64,000 nt of DNA from Streptomyces cyaneus. GTDB taxonomy: Bacteria; Actinomycetota; Actinomycetes; Streptomycetales; Streptomycetaceae. The stretch covers positions 186,001-250,000 of the forward strand of contig NZ_RQJW01000007.1 of the NCBI RefSeq assembly GCF_004028635.1, in the 5' to 3' direction. The notes beneath the pieces are model-generated. The model was given only the letters and a program-made list of their open reading frames with translations. It did no database searches and was not told where the DNA came from. Each line of letters begins with the position of its first letter. Position 1 is the first letter of the stretch. The position numbers and the translations under genes are program-made. Below, piece by piece: positions 1-8,042 of this stretch.

Positions 1-370
1 CGGCGGCGAGCGGCAACTGGCGAGCCACCTCACCCGCGTCGGGCTCCTCCTCGGCGCCAGCGGCTCCCTGCCGACGCCGCCACATCCACAGCCCGCCCGC
101 GACGATCAGCCCCACCGCCAGCCCGGCGACGCCACCGACCAGCGCCCAACCGGCGCCCACGACCGCCACCATGGGCAGCCCTTGCCGCATGCCCTGCCGA
201 ACGTCGAACCGTGGGGGTATCGACGTCGCGTCGGCGGTCGTCATCAACTCGGCCAGGCGTCGCCGCACCCTCCGCTCATGCCGTGCCGCCAGGGGCCACC
301 GCAACAGCCACCCGACGACCAACGCCGCCCCCACGGCTGCCCCCAGCCTGTGGACAACCTCCGCACTCAC
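1..370 (-). CDS. TadC-like type II secretion F family protein (partial)
   Basis: The minus-strand frame from a GTG at 370 runs off the left edge and gives 123 residues: a hydrophobic N-terminal helix, a basic stretch, a second hydrophobic pair near residues 68-92 and a WMWRRR turn. The end of the visible part, GEVARQLPLAA, resembles the start of the cytoplasmic F domain in Streptomyces TadC proteins. A GGGAGG Shine-Dalgarno lies about 7 nt before the GTG. It is the last visible gene of the tad-type operon after TadB, and the family forms the inner-membrane platform of Flp/tad pilus assembly. The C-terminal part lies outside the window, so the family call rests on context and topology. Confidence 0.75.
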   Translation of the reverse strand, partial: MSAEVVHRLGAAVGAALVVGWLLRWPLAARHERRVRRRLAELMTTADATSIPPRFDVRQGMRQGLPMVAVVGAGWALVGGVAGLAVGLIVAGGLWMWRRRQGAAGAEEEPDAGEVARQLPLAA

Positions 371-403
371 GCCGCCACCTCCCTCTCACGCTCCAGACCC
401 GCC

Positions 404-506
404 CAAGTCCTCACGCCGCCATCTCCTTCGCACACCCCGGTCCGCCCCGAGTCCTCACGCCGCCCCTCTCTTCGCACTCCCTCACCGCCCGAGTCCTCAC
501 GCCGCC
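404..506. repeat. Degenerate tandem repeat of about 43 bp between tadB and tadC
   Basis: The core agtcctcacgccgcc recurs at 406-420, 451-465 and 492-506, and a fourth shortened form (actcacgccgcc, 366-377) covers the tadC start. Flanking bases are also shared (ttcgcac in two units), so this looks like a decayed tandem duplication of the tadB-stop/tadC-start sequence. Each unit on the minus strand reads GGCGGCGTGAGGACT and carries a GTG and a TGA. Confidence 0.7.
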
Positions 507-1357
507 TCCGCTCCCCGCACGATCCGCATCGCCCACCACATCCCCAGCCCCTCCAGCGCCCCGCCGACCACCACGCACCCGAGCCCGGCCCCGGTATGCA
601 GCAGCACATGCAGCGGGTCGGCCCCCATCGCGGCACCCAGCAGCAACCCCAGGACCGGCAACCCGGCGAGCATCACCACCGTGGATCGAGCTCCCGCCAA
701 CTGGGCGCGCAGGTCGGCGCGTTGATCCCGCTCGGCCCGCAACGCCCCTTCCAAGCGGTCGAGTCCGGCCGCGAGCCCCGCGCCCTGGTCCACGGCCACC
801 CTCCAGCACGCCGCCAGGCCTGACAGGCCCTCGGCACCCGGCTGCCGTGCCGCGGAGGTGAGCGCGCCCGGCACATCCCCACCGAACCGCGCCGCCGCCA
901 GTACCGCGGCCTGCGCTTCCCCGAGCCCGCCGGAGTCCCGCGCCACCCGCAGCAGCGCCTCACCCGGCTGTCGCCCGGCCCGCACCTCCCCGGCAAGCGC
1001 CCCGCACAGCGCGATCACCGCGTCCCCGCAACGCTCCCGCGTCCGGCGCACCTCCCGGGCCAGCCGCACCCTCCGCAGCAACGGCACCCCGGCCGCCCCC
1101 GCGACGACCGGCAGCAACGACGCCCCCAGCACACCCAGCACCAGCCCGACTGCCGGCGCCCACCATTCGGCCCGCAGCCGTCCCCGCAGCCGCCGCACCT
1201 CCCCGGCGATCTGCGGCCAGTCAGGCGGCCCGGCTCCCACCACCCCACCGCCCGCAAGCAGCAACTGCGCCCGCCGCGTCCCGGAGCCCCGCCCGCCCAG
1301 CAACCAGGCCGCCGCCCCGAGACACGCCACTGCCGCGCCCAACGACATCTCGCCCAT
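497..1357 (-). CDS. TadB-like type II secretion F family membrane protein
   Basis: A 286-residue protein with an N-terminal membrane helix (residues about 4-22), a central pair of hydrophobic segments (about 62-90) and two C-terminal segments (about 225-275). Between them is the soluble F domain with the family-typical stretch GDAVIALCGALAGEVRAGRQ. It would pair with the downstream TadC-like protein as the inner-membrane platform driven by the upstream CpaF ATPase. The start at 1357 has only a weak GGTGG ribosome site, and ATG at 1348 (MSLGAAVA) is an alternative. It lies 216 bp downstream of the ATPase gene, with repeats in that spacer. Confidence 0.85.
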   Translation of the reverse strand: MGEMSLGAAVACLGAAAWLLGGRGSGTRRAQLLLAGGGVVGAGPPDWPQIAGEVRRLRGRLRAEWWAPAVGLVLGVLGASLLPVVAGAAGVPLLRRVRLAREVRRTRERCGDAVIALCGALAGEVRAGRQPGEALLRVARDSGGLGEAQAAVLAAARFGGDVPGALTSAARQPGAEGLSGLAACWRVAVDQGAGLAAGLDRLEGALRAERDQRADLRAQLAGARSTVVMLAGLPVLGLLLGAAMGADPLHVLLHTGAGLGCVVVGGALEGLGMWWAMRIVRGAEAA

Positions 1358-1573
1358 TCAGACCACCCAACCCCTCACATCACCGCACCAGCCACGACGC
1401 CGAACCCCTCACGACGGCGAACCCCTCACGTCACCGCACCAGCCACGTCACCGACTCCCCCACGTCACCGCCCCCCATCGCGACCACCGGCTCCCTCACG
1501 TCATCGCCCCCATCACCCCCCGGAAGCCCCCTCACGATCACCACGCCCCATCCCCGGCCCCGCACCCTCACCT
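1358..1573. repeat. Spacer between cpaF and tadB with near-identical 28-bp direct repeats
   Basis: A 28-bp segment (aacccctcac at its left end, cagccacg at its right end) occurs at 1369-1396 and 1420-1447 with one mismatch. Shorter echoes of ctcacgtcacc continue to about 1520. No coding frame in the spacer has family-like content, and no convincing promoter or terminator is visible. Confidence 0.65.
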
Positions 1574-3145
1574 TCACGGCACACACCCCTCATCGCTCGC
1601 CCCTCGAAGCAGCCCCCGCAGCCGCTCCCACCCCCGCTCGTACGCGAAGGCCTCCGCGCCCCAGCGCAGCGCCGGCACCGTCCGCACCAGCCCCGACGGG
1701 TCCCGCTCCAGCACATGCACCTCCGAGATCCGCCGCCGCCCGGTGTGGTCTCGTGCGAGATGGAGAACGACCGACAGCGCGGCCGCCAACTGGCTGTGCA
1801 GCGCGGCCCGGTCGAGTCCGGCCGCCGTGCCGAGCGCCTCCAGCCGGGCCGGCACATCGGCCGCCGCGTTCGCATGGACGGTCCCGCAGCCTCCTTCGTG
1901 ACCGGTGTTCAAGGCGGCCAGCAGATGGACCACTTCGGGTCCGCGCACCTCGCCCACGACCAGCCGGTCCGGCCGCATCCGCAACGCCTGCCGCACCAGG
2001 TCCTCGAGGGTGACGAGGCCGGCACCCTCCTGGTTGGCGGGTCGGCTCTCCAGCCGTACGACATGCGGATGGTTCGGCCTGAGCTCCGCCGAGTCCTCCG
2101 CGAGCACGATCCGCTCACCCGGCCCGGCCAGCCCGAGCAACGCGCTCAGCAACGTCGTCTTGCCACTGCCGGTCCCGCCGCTGATGAGGAAGGACAGCCG
2201 CGCGTCGACCAGCGCCCGCAGCACCCGGTCCCCGCCCGGCGGCACCGTGCCCGCCGCGACCAGCTCGTCGAGCGTGAACGCCCGCGGCCGTACCACCCGC
2301 AGCGACAGACAGGCACAGCCGACGGCGACCGGTGGCAGCACCGCGTGCAGCCGGGTCCCGTCCGGCAGCCGGGCGTCCACCCAGGGCCGCGCGTCGTCGA
2401 GGCGCCGCCCGGCCACCGCGGCGAGGCGCTGCGCAAGGCGTCGTACGGCTGCCGCGTCCGGGAAGGACACGGAGGTCAGCTCCAAGCCGCCGCCCCGGTC
2501 CACCCAGACCCGGTCCGGCGCCGACACCAGCACATCCGTCACCGACGGATCGGCGAGCAGTGGCTCCAGCGGGCCGCTCCCGACCAGCTCGGACCGCAAC
2601 TGCTCTGCTGCACCTAGGACTTCGGCATCCCCCAGCACCCTGCCCTGCTCCCGCAGAGCCTGCGCCACGCGCGCGGGTGTGGGCTCGGCCCCGCTCTCGG
2701 CCAGCCACTGTCGGACCCCGTCGAGCAGCCCTGTCGGCATGCCCGCCGCGGCCGCAGCCCCGTCCGACGCCCACCGCCCAGCCGACGGCCCAGCCCGGTC
2801 GACCGCCTCCCACCGCCCAGTGGCCGTATTCGCCGCGACCTCCGCCGCCCGCGACACCACTGCGGCGCTGGTCGAGCCGTCCGACACCCCTGCGACACCG
2901 ACGCTCACCGAACCGTCCGGCCCCCGCCGCACGACAGCATCACTCGCCGAACCGTCCAACGCCCATCGCGGGGCCCTACGCACCCGCCCGGCCGCCGTCC
3001 CGCTCAGCCCCCACCGCTCGGGGGGCTCCCGCACCGAACCACCCGCGCCACCGCTCACCCGGTCGAGCCCAAAAGCCGTGCCGACGCCGTCACCCATACG
3101 GCTGCCCACGCCGTCACTCACGCCGCGATTCACACCGTCACTCAT
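1574..3145 (-). CDS. TadA/CpaF-family secretion ATPase
   Basis: A 523-residue type II/IV secretion ATPase. The Walker A motif GGTGSGKTT is near residue 322, followed by an Asp box (ERIVLAEDSAELRP), the Walker B/VirB11 region (RPDRLVVGEVRGPE) and the His-box stretch TGHEGGCGTVHANAA. It would power assembly of the tad/Flp-type apparatus through the TadB/TadC pair encoded downstream. The first 120 residues are unlike the family: low-complexity Gly/Ser/Asp/Val/Arg-rich sequence with repeated SDGV and SDG units. The ATG overlaps the stop of the upstream Ssd-like gene in an ATGA, indicating translational coupling. A conserved start nearer residue 130 is possible, but the overlap favours the long form. 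Confidence 0.92.
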   Translation of the reverse strand: MSDGVNRGVSDGVGSRMGDGVGTAFGLDRVSGGAGGSVREPPERWGLSGTAAGRVRRAPRWALDGSASDAVVRRGPDGSVSVGVAGVSDGSTSAAVVSRAAEVAANTATGRWEAVDRAGPSAGRWASDGAAAAAGMPTGLLDGVRQWLAESGAEPTPARVAQALREQGRVLGDAEVLGAAEQLRSELVGSGPLEPLLADPSVTDVLVSAPDRVWVDRGGGLELTSVSFPDAAAVRRLAQRLAAVAGRRLDDARPWVDARLPDGTRLHAVLPPVAVGCACLSLRVVRPRAFTLDELVAAGTVPPGGDRVLRALVDARLSFLISGGTGSGKTTLLSALLGLAGPGERIVLAEDSAELRPNHPHVVRLESRPANQEGAGLVTLEDLVRQALRMRPDRLVVGEVRGPEVVHLLAALNTGHEGGCGTVHANAAADVPARLEALGTAAGLDRAALHSQLAAALSVVLHLARDHTGRRRISEVHVLERDPSGLVRTVPALRWGAEAFAYERGWERLRGLLRGASDEGCVP

Positions 3146-4254
3146 GCCGCCCTCGCTTCAAGCAGCGCGCGCTCCCAGAACTCCCGGCAGAACCGCGCCA
3201 GCGGCCCCCTCCCCACCGTCCCCGGCGCAGCCTTGGTCTCGTGCGGCCGCAGCAGTCCCGCCTCGACCGGCACCTCGCCCACCAGCGGCAGCTCCAGCAG
3301 CCGGGCCACCTCACGGTCGTCGAGGCCGGGCGCGTACGGCCCGCGTACGGCCACCCGTAGATCCCGCAGGACCATCCGGACCGCGGAGGCCACCTGCCGA
3401 GCGGCGGTGAGGGCGCGCAGTTCGGCGGGGACCACGAGGATCCCCACGTCGAGCTGGGCGAGGGCCTCCGCGACGCCGTCGTCGATACGGCGGGGCAGGT
3501 CGACGACGACGGCGCCTCCCCGGCGCCGAGCCGCGGCGAGTACCGCTCGCATCGCCTGCGGCGGGACGGCGAGGCAGTCGCCGCGATCCCAGCTCAGTAC
3601 CCGCAGGGAGTGCAGCTTGGGCAAGGACTCCTCCAGGGCGCCGCTGCCGAGCCGACCGCGCGAGCCGGCGAAGGAGGGCCAGCGCAGGCCCTCGGCGGCC
3701 TCGCCACCGAGGAGGACGTCGAGTCCGCCGCCCAGCGGATCGGCGTCCACGAGCAGCGTGCGCAGCCCTTCACGCGCGGCGGTGACGGCGAGGGCACACG
3801 CGAGCGTGGACGCTCCGGCCCCGCCACGGCCGCCGATGACCCCGACGGTGAGGGCGGGCCGGCCGACGCCCTCGGCGACGTCGGCGATGCGGTCGACCAG
3901 CCACTGTTCGCCGTCGGGCAGCATCAGGACGTGATCGGCGCCGATCTCGACGGCCCGGCGCCAGACGCCCGAGTCGTCCTGGTCCCGGCCGACCAGCACC
4001 ACTCCGCGTCTGCGTCCGGCGCCACGCACGCGGCGTGCGGCGTCGTCGCCGACCAGGACGAGTGGCGCGGCCTCCCAGCTGCCTCGGGGCTCGGGCACCC
4101 CGTGGTGGACCTCTGGTGTGGCGCCGGCTGCCGCGCACAGGCGCAGCAGGTCGTCGAGCAGGTCGGCGTCCTCCGTGACGATCAACGGTTTGCCCGGCCG
4201 CCCGGAGGCGGCGGACGGCGGATCGTGTGTGACGGCTGCGGTCACGGTTTCCAT
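3142..4254 (-). CDS. ssd: Septum-site-determining protein Ssd / CpaE-like MinD-family protein
   Basis: A 370-residue MinD/ParA-superfamily protein. It has an N-terminal receiver-like region (LIVTEDADLLDDLLRL), a deviant P-loop GGRGGAGASTLA, the switch DADPLGGGLD and VVVDLPRR. This architecture matches actinobacterial Ssd (M. tuberculosis Rv3660c) and CpaE localisation factors of tad systems. It is the first gene of the operon with cpaF, tadB and tadC. The P-loop Thr/Ser context (GAGAST) differs from canonical GKT, as is usual in CpaE proteins. The start is uncertain: ATG 4254 begins the conserved METVTAAV but its GGGGG tract directly abuts it, so ATG 4269 or an earlier codon up to 4359 remain possible. 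Confidence 0.85.
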   Translation of the reverse strand: METVTAAVTHDPPSAASGRPGKPLIVTEDADLLDDLLRLCAAAGATPEVHHGVPEPRGSWEAAPLVLVGDDAARRVRGAGRRRGVVLVGRDQDDSGVWRRAVEIGADHVLMLPDGEQWLVDRIADVAEGVGRPALTVGVIGGRGGAGASTLACALAVTAAREGLRTLLVDADPLGGGLDVLLGGEAAEGLRWPSFAGSRGRLGSGALEESLPKLHSLRVLSWDRGDCLAVPPQAMRAVLAAARRRGGAVVVDLPRRIDDGVAEALAQLDVGILVVPAELRALTAARQVASAVRMVLRDLRVAVRGPYAPGLDDREVARLLELPLVGEVPVEAGLLRPHETKAAPGTVGRGPLARFCREFWERALLEARAA

Positions 4255-4637
4255 CCCCCTTCGCTGCATCACTCGCGCAGCCCTGCGGCCCCGCGATTCC
4301 CAAACGTGTGAAGAACCGGCGACCGGCCTCCATATGAACGGCCGATACGAACCGGCCAAACGCGCCCGACTAACCAGAACCGGCCATGAAGTCGGCCCGA
4401 GCGGGACGCGCTGGAATCACGGTGCAGCGATCCCGGAAATCGTGTGGATCTTGGTCGATAACTGTGGACAACTCGGCGGTTGTGAATATGGCCGTCACCC
4501 ATACCGGTGACCCCCGCACCAACCTCTGTGCGACTTCCGCAGAGCAGCACGACAGCTACACACAGTCACGGATCATGAACATGTCGAAGAGGCGGCCGCA
4601 GCCGCCTCGGCTCGGCCTCGCGGCCGCGTTCAGAAGA

Positions 4638-4727
4638 GGAAAACCCACCCGGACATGCGACGACCCCCGCCGGGGGGGAGAGCGGGGGTCGTCTCCACGG
4701 CCGACTCGGGGGGGGAGGAGTCGGACC
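4638..4727 (-). ncRNA. 6C RNA
   Basis: On the minus strand two hairpins follow each other with cytosine-rich loops. The first has arms CCGACTC/GAGTCGG (4724-4718 and 4707-4701) and a loop with eight C. The second has a perfect 12-bp stem GACGACCCCCGC (4693-4682 with 4670-4659) and a loop with seven C. A TTTT tract follows near 4641. Two stem-loops each carrying at least six C define the actinobacterial 6C RNA. The position between ssd and the HAD gene is the same as that of the mycobacterial homologue B11 between Rv3660c and Rv3661. The exact 5' end cannot be read from sequence. The rest of the spacer 4255-4826 shows no gene. Confidence 0.85.
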
Positions 4728-4839
4728 GGGTTAGCACGGTCGCGAACGATCCGTGACTTCCATGGTGTACCCGAGAGCCCTCTCAGGCAAACCCACGCGC
4801 CCACCTTACGCCGAATGGGCTGCCCCTATGCTCAGGGAT

Positions 4840-5661
4840 GTGGAAAACCACTCCTTGCCCCGCACAGCGGCCTTCTTTGACCTGGACAAGACGGTCATTG
4901 CGAAGTCGAGCACGCTCACGTTCAGCAAGTCCTTCTACCAAGGCGGCCTGATCAACCGCAGGGCCGCCTTGCGGACCGGATATGCCCAGTTCGTCTTCCG
5001 CCTGGGCGGTATGGACCATGACCAGATGGAGCGCACGCGCGAGTACCTCTCCGCGCTCGTGCGCGGCTGGAACGTCCAGCAGGTCAAGGAGATCGTGGCC
5101 GAGACGCTGCACGACCTGATCGACCCGATCATCTACGACGAGGCCGCCTCCCTCATCGAGGAGCACCACACCGCCGGCCGCGACGTCGTGATCGTTTCCA
5201 CGTCGGGTGCCGAGGTGGTCGAGCCGATCGGCGAGTTGCTCGGCGCCGACCGGGTGGTGGCCACGCGCATGGTCGTGGGCGACGACGGCTGCTTCACCGG
5301 GGAGGTGGAGTACTACGCCTACGGCCCGACGAAGGCCGAGGCGATCAAGGAACTGGCCGAGTCCGAGGGCTACGACCTCTCCCGCTGCTACGCCTACAGC
5401 GATTCAGCCACCGACCTGCCGATGCTTCAGTCGGTAGGCAACCCGCACGCCGTGAACCCCGACCGCACACTGCGCCGCGAGGCACTCGCGCGCGGGTGGC
5501 CGATTCTCGACTTCCACCGCCCCGTCCGACTGAAACAGCGGATTCCCTCCTTCTCCGTGCCGCCGCGACCCGCTCTTGTCGCGGCGGCGGCCATAGGAGC
5601 CGCCGCGGCCACCGCAGGGCTCGTCTGGTACGCGAGTCGACGCCGCACCGTTCTCACCTGA
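4840..5661 (+). CDS. HAD-IB family phosphatase (SerB-like), membrane-anchored
   Basis: A 273-residue HAD-superfamily hydrolase with motif I FFDLDKTV (residues about 11-18), motif II VIVSTSG, and motif III/IV KAEAIKELA and SDSATDLPML. A C-terminal hydrophobic helix (about 247-266) followed by SRRRT suggests tail anchoring in the membrane. It matches the morphological-differentiation-associated HAD protein of Streptomyces (orthologue of Rv3661). I chose GTG 4840 because a TATGCT hexamer (4827-4832) ends 7 nt before it, as in leaderless transcripts. An ATG at 4828 lies inside that hexamer and would add four residues. The substrate is unknown. Confidence 0.85.
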   Translation: MENHSLPRTAAFFDLDKTVIAKSSTLTFSKSFYQGGLINRRAALRTGYAQFVFRLGGMDHDQMERTREYLSALVRGWNVQQVKEIVAETLHDLIDPIIYDEAASLIEEHHTAGRDVVIVSTSGAEVVEPIGELLGADRVVATRMVVGDDGCFTGEVEYYAYGPTKAEAIKELAESEGYDLSRCYAYSDSATDLPMLQSVGNPHAVNPDRTLRREALARGWPILDFHRPVRLKQRIPSFSVPPRPALVAAAAIGAAAATAGLVWYASRRRTVLT

Positions 5662-5710
5662 GCTGCGCCTTCCGGTTTCCGTGCGCCCAGTTCAACGTAC
5701 CGATGCCCGT

Positions 5711-5740
5711 TTGACACAGTTTTGAGAGTAAAAGTAAAGA
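5711..5740 (+). promoter_or_regulatory. Candidate vegetative promoter for the structured RNA
   Basis: TTGACA at 5711-5716, an 18-nt spacer and TAAAGA at 5735-5740 resemble a housekeeping sigma promoter. It lies about 50 nt after the HAD stop and points into a gene-free, highly structured region that ends in a terminator at 6055. Confidence 0.5.
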
Positions 5741-5764
5741 ACTGCAGCCAGGCCTTCCGCTTGG

Positions 5765-6055
5765 TTGGGTCCTGGAGTACAAAGGACTCAACGGCCCGCG
5801 AGACCAAGGACATCCGCGAGGATCACCTTTAATACGCATTTGGCCCCACGGACCGAGCATGAACATCGAGCACCCACGCGACGTCGACCCGTCGATTACG
5901 GGCCAGCCGCACCAGGTGACGGGCAATGTTCCCGACCTGATGGGCAATATATCGAGGACGCTTGGTAACCCGGTGAACATGCCAGCGGCGGTACGAATCC
6001 TCGTACCGCCGCAACTTGTATGAGCCTTGTATGAGCCCCCGCGCGGGGCCTTTTT
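5765..6055 (+). ncRNA. Structured non-coding RNA, candidate 6S-like scr3559 homologue
   Basis: The gene-free region between the HAD gene and the Fic-like gene folds into consecutive hairpins. They are 5765-5773 with 5783-5791, CCCGT/ACGGG (5888-5902), a long bulged hairpin 5906-5945, and a perfect 12-bp stem GCGGCGGTACGA (5985-5996 with 6001-6012). A rho-independent terminator follows. The S. coelicolor 6S-like RNA scr3559 (about 190 nt, from memory) is reported from the equivalent gap between SCO3558 and SCO3559, so a homologue is the best explanation. The true 5' end may be near 5746 or near 5860. A 54-codon frame at 5859-6023 lacks a ribosome site and is probably incidental. Confidence 0.55.
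6035..6055 (+). terminator. Rho-independent terminator of the structured RNA
   Basis: GCCCC (6035-6039) pairs with GGGGC (6045-6049), followed by TTTTT at 6051-6055. A T-run this clear is uncommon in Streptomyces and fits termination of a small RNA. Confidence 0.75.
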
Positions 6056-6081
6056 CATGCCCTACGTCGCCCCACGTCGCC

Positions 6082-6906
6082 CTACGCCGCCCCGCGCTGC
6101 AGCGCCTCGCACACCGCCGTCGACTCGCGTGCGCCGAGTTCGATCGCCTTGCCACAGTGGGCGATCCAGGCGGCCATGCCCTCGGGGGTGCCGGAGACGT
6201 AGCCGTCGAGCGCCGCCAGATAGGCCGCGCGGCCCAGTTCGCCGTGACCGACCTCCGCCGGGCAGACGGACTTCGGGTCGAGGCCGCTGCCGACCAGGAC
6301 GATGCGCTCGGCCGCGCGCGCGACGAGACCGTTGCGGGACGTGAAGGGGCGCAGCGCGAGGATTTCGCCGTGCACCACGGCGGCCGTCACCAGGGCGGGC
6401 GCCGACCCGCCGGCGATGATCAGCTCGGAGAGTCCCTCCAGGCGGCCGTGCACCTCCGCCGCGCTCGGCAGCGGCAGCTCGACCAGGGGCTCGTCGACCG
6501 GCTCGCCCTCCTGGCGCGGTCGCCCGACCGTGTCGTCCTTGCTCGCCGCCGCCACCAGGTGCAGCCGGGCCAGCACCCGAAGCGGTGACTGCCGCCAGAT
6601 GGACAGCAGTTGGCCCGCCTCGGCAGTCAGCCGCAGGGCCGCCCCCATGACGCGTGCCTCGTCGTCACCGCTGAAGTCGGTGCGCCTACGCACCTCTTCG
6701 AGCGCCCAGTCGGCACCCGACAGCGCCGCGGAGCCGCGAGCGCCGCGCAGGGCCGCCTCGGAGGTGATCTCGTTGCTGCGACGCCGCATGACCCGGTGCC
6801 CGTAGACCCGGTCCACCGCCTTGCGCACGGACTCCACGGACTCGGGCACACCGGGCAGTGAACCGAGGGCCGCGAGCGGATCGCCGGTCGCACCTGTCGT
6901 ACTCAT
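6082..6906 (-). CDS. Fic-fold protein with degenerate active site
   Basis: A 274-residue protein conserved next to this locus in Streptomyces and sometimes labelled oxidoreductase. I see no nucleotide-binding motif. The stretch VVHGEILALRPFTSRNGLVARAAERIVL (residues about 178-205) aligns with the Fic core HPFxDGNGRxxR, but the catalytic His is Arg (R186) and the GNGR loop is RNGLVAR. AMPylation by the usual mechanism is therefore unlikely. The start is ATG 6906: a TAATGT hexamer ends 7 nt upstream, so the transcript is probably leaderless, and a 22-bp palindrome covers the start. An in-frame extension to 6975 would run through that promoter. Confidence 0.7.
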   Translation of the reverse strand: MSTTGATGDPLAALGSLPGVPESVESVRKAVDRVYGHRVMRRRSNEITSEAALRGARGSAALSGADWALEEVRRRTDFSGDDEARVMGAALRLTAEAGQLLSIWRQSPLRVLARLHLVAAASKDDTVGRPRQEGEPVDEPLVELPLPSAAEVHGRLEGLSELIIAGGSAPALVTAAVVHGEILALRPFTSRNGLVARAAERIVLVGSGLDPKSVCPAEVGHGELGRAAYLAALDGYVSGTPEGMAAWIAHCGKAIELGARESTAVCEALQRGAA

Positions 6907-6916
6907 GAGTACGACA
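6895..6916. promoter_or_regulatory. Perfect 22-bp palindrome over the start codon of the Fic-like gene
   Basis: Half-site TGTCGTACTCA is followed by its exact reverse complement, centred on the ATG at 6906. It overlaps the end of the -10 hexamer (6914-6919 on the minus strand) and the predicted transcript start, which is where a repressor would block a leaderless gene. It also lies about 80 bp upstream of the divergent ATPase gene. Confidence 0.6.
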
Positions 6917-7007
6917 TTACGCACCCCGGACCCGCACCCCACGATCGAGTGGCCTTCTTCACGCACGCCTGCCACATACAGCTACCGCCCGACTACCCTT
7001 CGTGAAC

Positions 7008-8042
7008 ATGAAAATTGCTTTCGTCGGGAAGGGCGGCAGCGGCAAGACCACCCTGTCCTCCCTGTTCGTCCGCCACCTTGCCGCCACCGGCGCGCCGGTC
7101 GTCGCCGTCGACGCCGACATCAACCAGCACCTGGGAGCCGCGCTCGGCCTCGACGAGGGGGAGGCCGCCGCGCTGCCCGCCATGGGCGAGCGGCTGCCGC
7201 TGATCAAGGACTACCTGCGCGGCTCCAATCCGCGGATCGCCTCCGCCCAGACGATGATCAAGACGACGCCGCCCGGCGAGGGCTCGCGGCTGCTGCGGGT
7301 GTGCGAGAACAACCCGGTGTACGACGCCTGCGCCCGCCCGGTGGAACTCGACGGCGGCGCCGTCCGTTTGATGGTCACCGGCCCCTTCACGGACTCGGAC
7401 CTGGGGGTCGCCTGCTACCACTCCAAGACGGGGGCGGTGGAGCTGTTCCTGAACCACCTGGTGGACGGCCCCGACGAGTACGTCGTGGTCGACATGACGG
7501 CGGGCTCGGACTCCTTCGCCTCCGGCATGTTCACCCGCTTCGACATCACGTTCCTCGTCGCCGAGCCGACCCGGAAGGGGGTCTCCGTCTATCGCCAGTA
7601 CAAGGAGTACGCCCGCGACTTCGGAGTCGTCCTGAAGGTCGTCGGCAACAAGGTGCAAGGCCAGGACGACCTCGACTTCCTCCGCGCCGAGGTCGGGGAC
7701 GACCTGCTGGTGACCGTCGGGCACTCGGACTGGGTGCGCGCCATGGAGAAGGGCCGCCCGCCCCGGTTCGAACTCCTGGAGGACTCGGGCCACCTCGCCC
7801 TGCGCCGGCTGCGTACGGCCGTGGACGAGACGTACGAGCTACGGGACTGGGAGCGCTACACGCACCAGATGGTGCACTTCCATCTGAAGAACGCCCAGTC
7901 CTGGGGAAACGAGCGCACCGGGGCCGACCTGACGGCACAGATCGACCCCGGGTTCGTGCTCGGAGAGGTATGCCGCGAGGTACACGGCGAGAGCGTCACC
8001 GGCCTGCGTGAGGGCAACTCGCCGCTGACTCCTACTGCTTGA
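7008..8042 (+). CDS. CooC/MinD-like P-loop ATP-binding protein
   Basis: A 344-residue protein starting MKIAFVGKGGSGKTT, a deviant Walker A/Mrp-type P-loop, followed by VVAVDADINQHLG and the Walker B region EYVVVDMTAGSDSF. This is the fold of CooC, NifH and MinD ATPases, which handle metal insertion or protein localisation; the client here is unknown. Cysteines in ENNPVYDACARP could bind metal. TACCCT (6994-6999) ends 8 nt before the ATG, suggesting a leaderless transcript; GTG 7002 is an alternative start two codons earlier. Its 3' end overlaps that of the convergent lipoprotein gene by 11 bp. Confidence 0.85.
   Translation: MKIAFVGKGGSGKTTLSSLFVRHLAATGAPVVAVDADINQHLGAALGLDEGEAAALPAMGERLPLIKDYLRGSNPRIASAQTMIKTTPPGEGSRLLRVCENNPVYDACARPVELDGGAVRLMVTGPFTDSDLGVACYHSKTGAVELFLNHLVDGPDEYVVVDMTAGSDSFASGMFTRFDITFLVAEPTRKGVSVYRQYKEYARDFGVVLKVVGNKVQGQDDLDFLRAEVGDDLLVTVGHSDWVRAMEKGRPPRFELLEDSGHLALRRLRTAVDETYELRDWERYTHQMVHFHLKNAQSWGNERTGADLTAQIDPGFVLGEVCREVHGESVTGLREGNSPLTPTA

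Noticed and set aside
5859..6023. 54-codon ORF (MNIEHPRDVDPSITGQPHQV start)
   Set aside because: Codon use is passable but there is no ribosome site or leaderless signal, and it overlaps strong RNA hairpins and ends just before a terminator. A non-coding RNA explains the region better.
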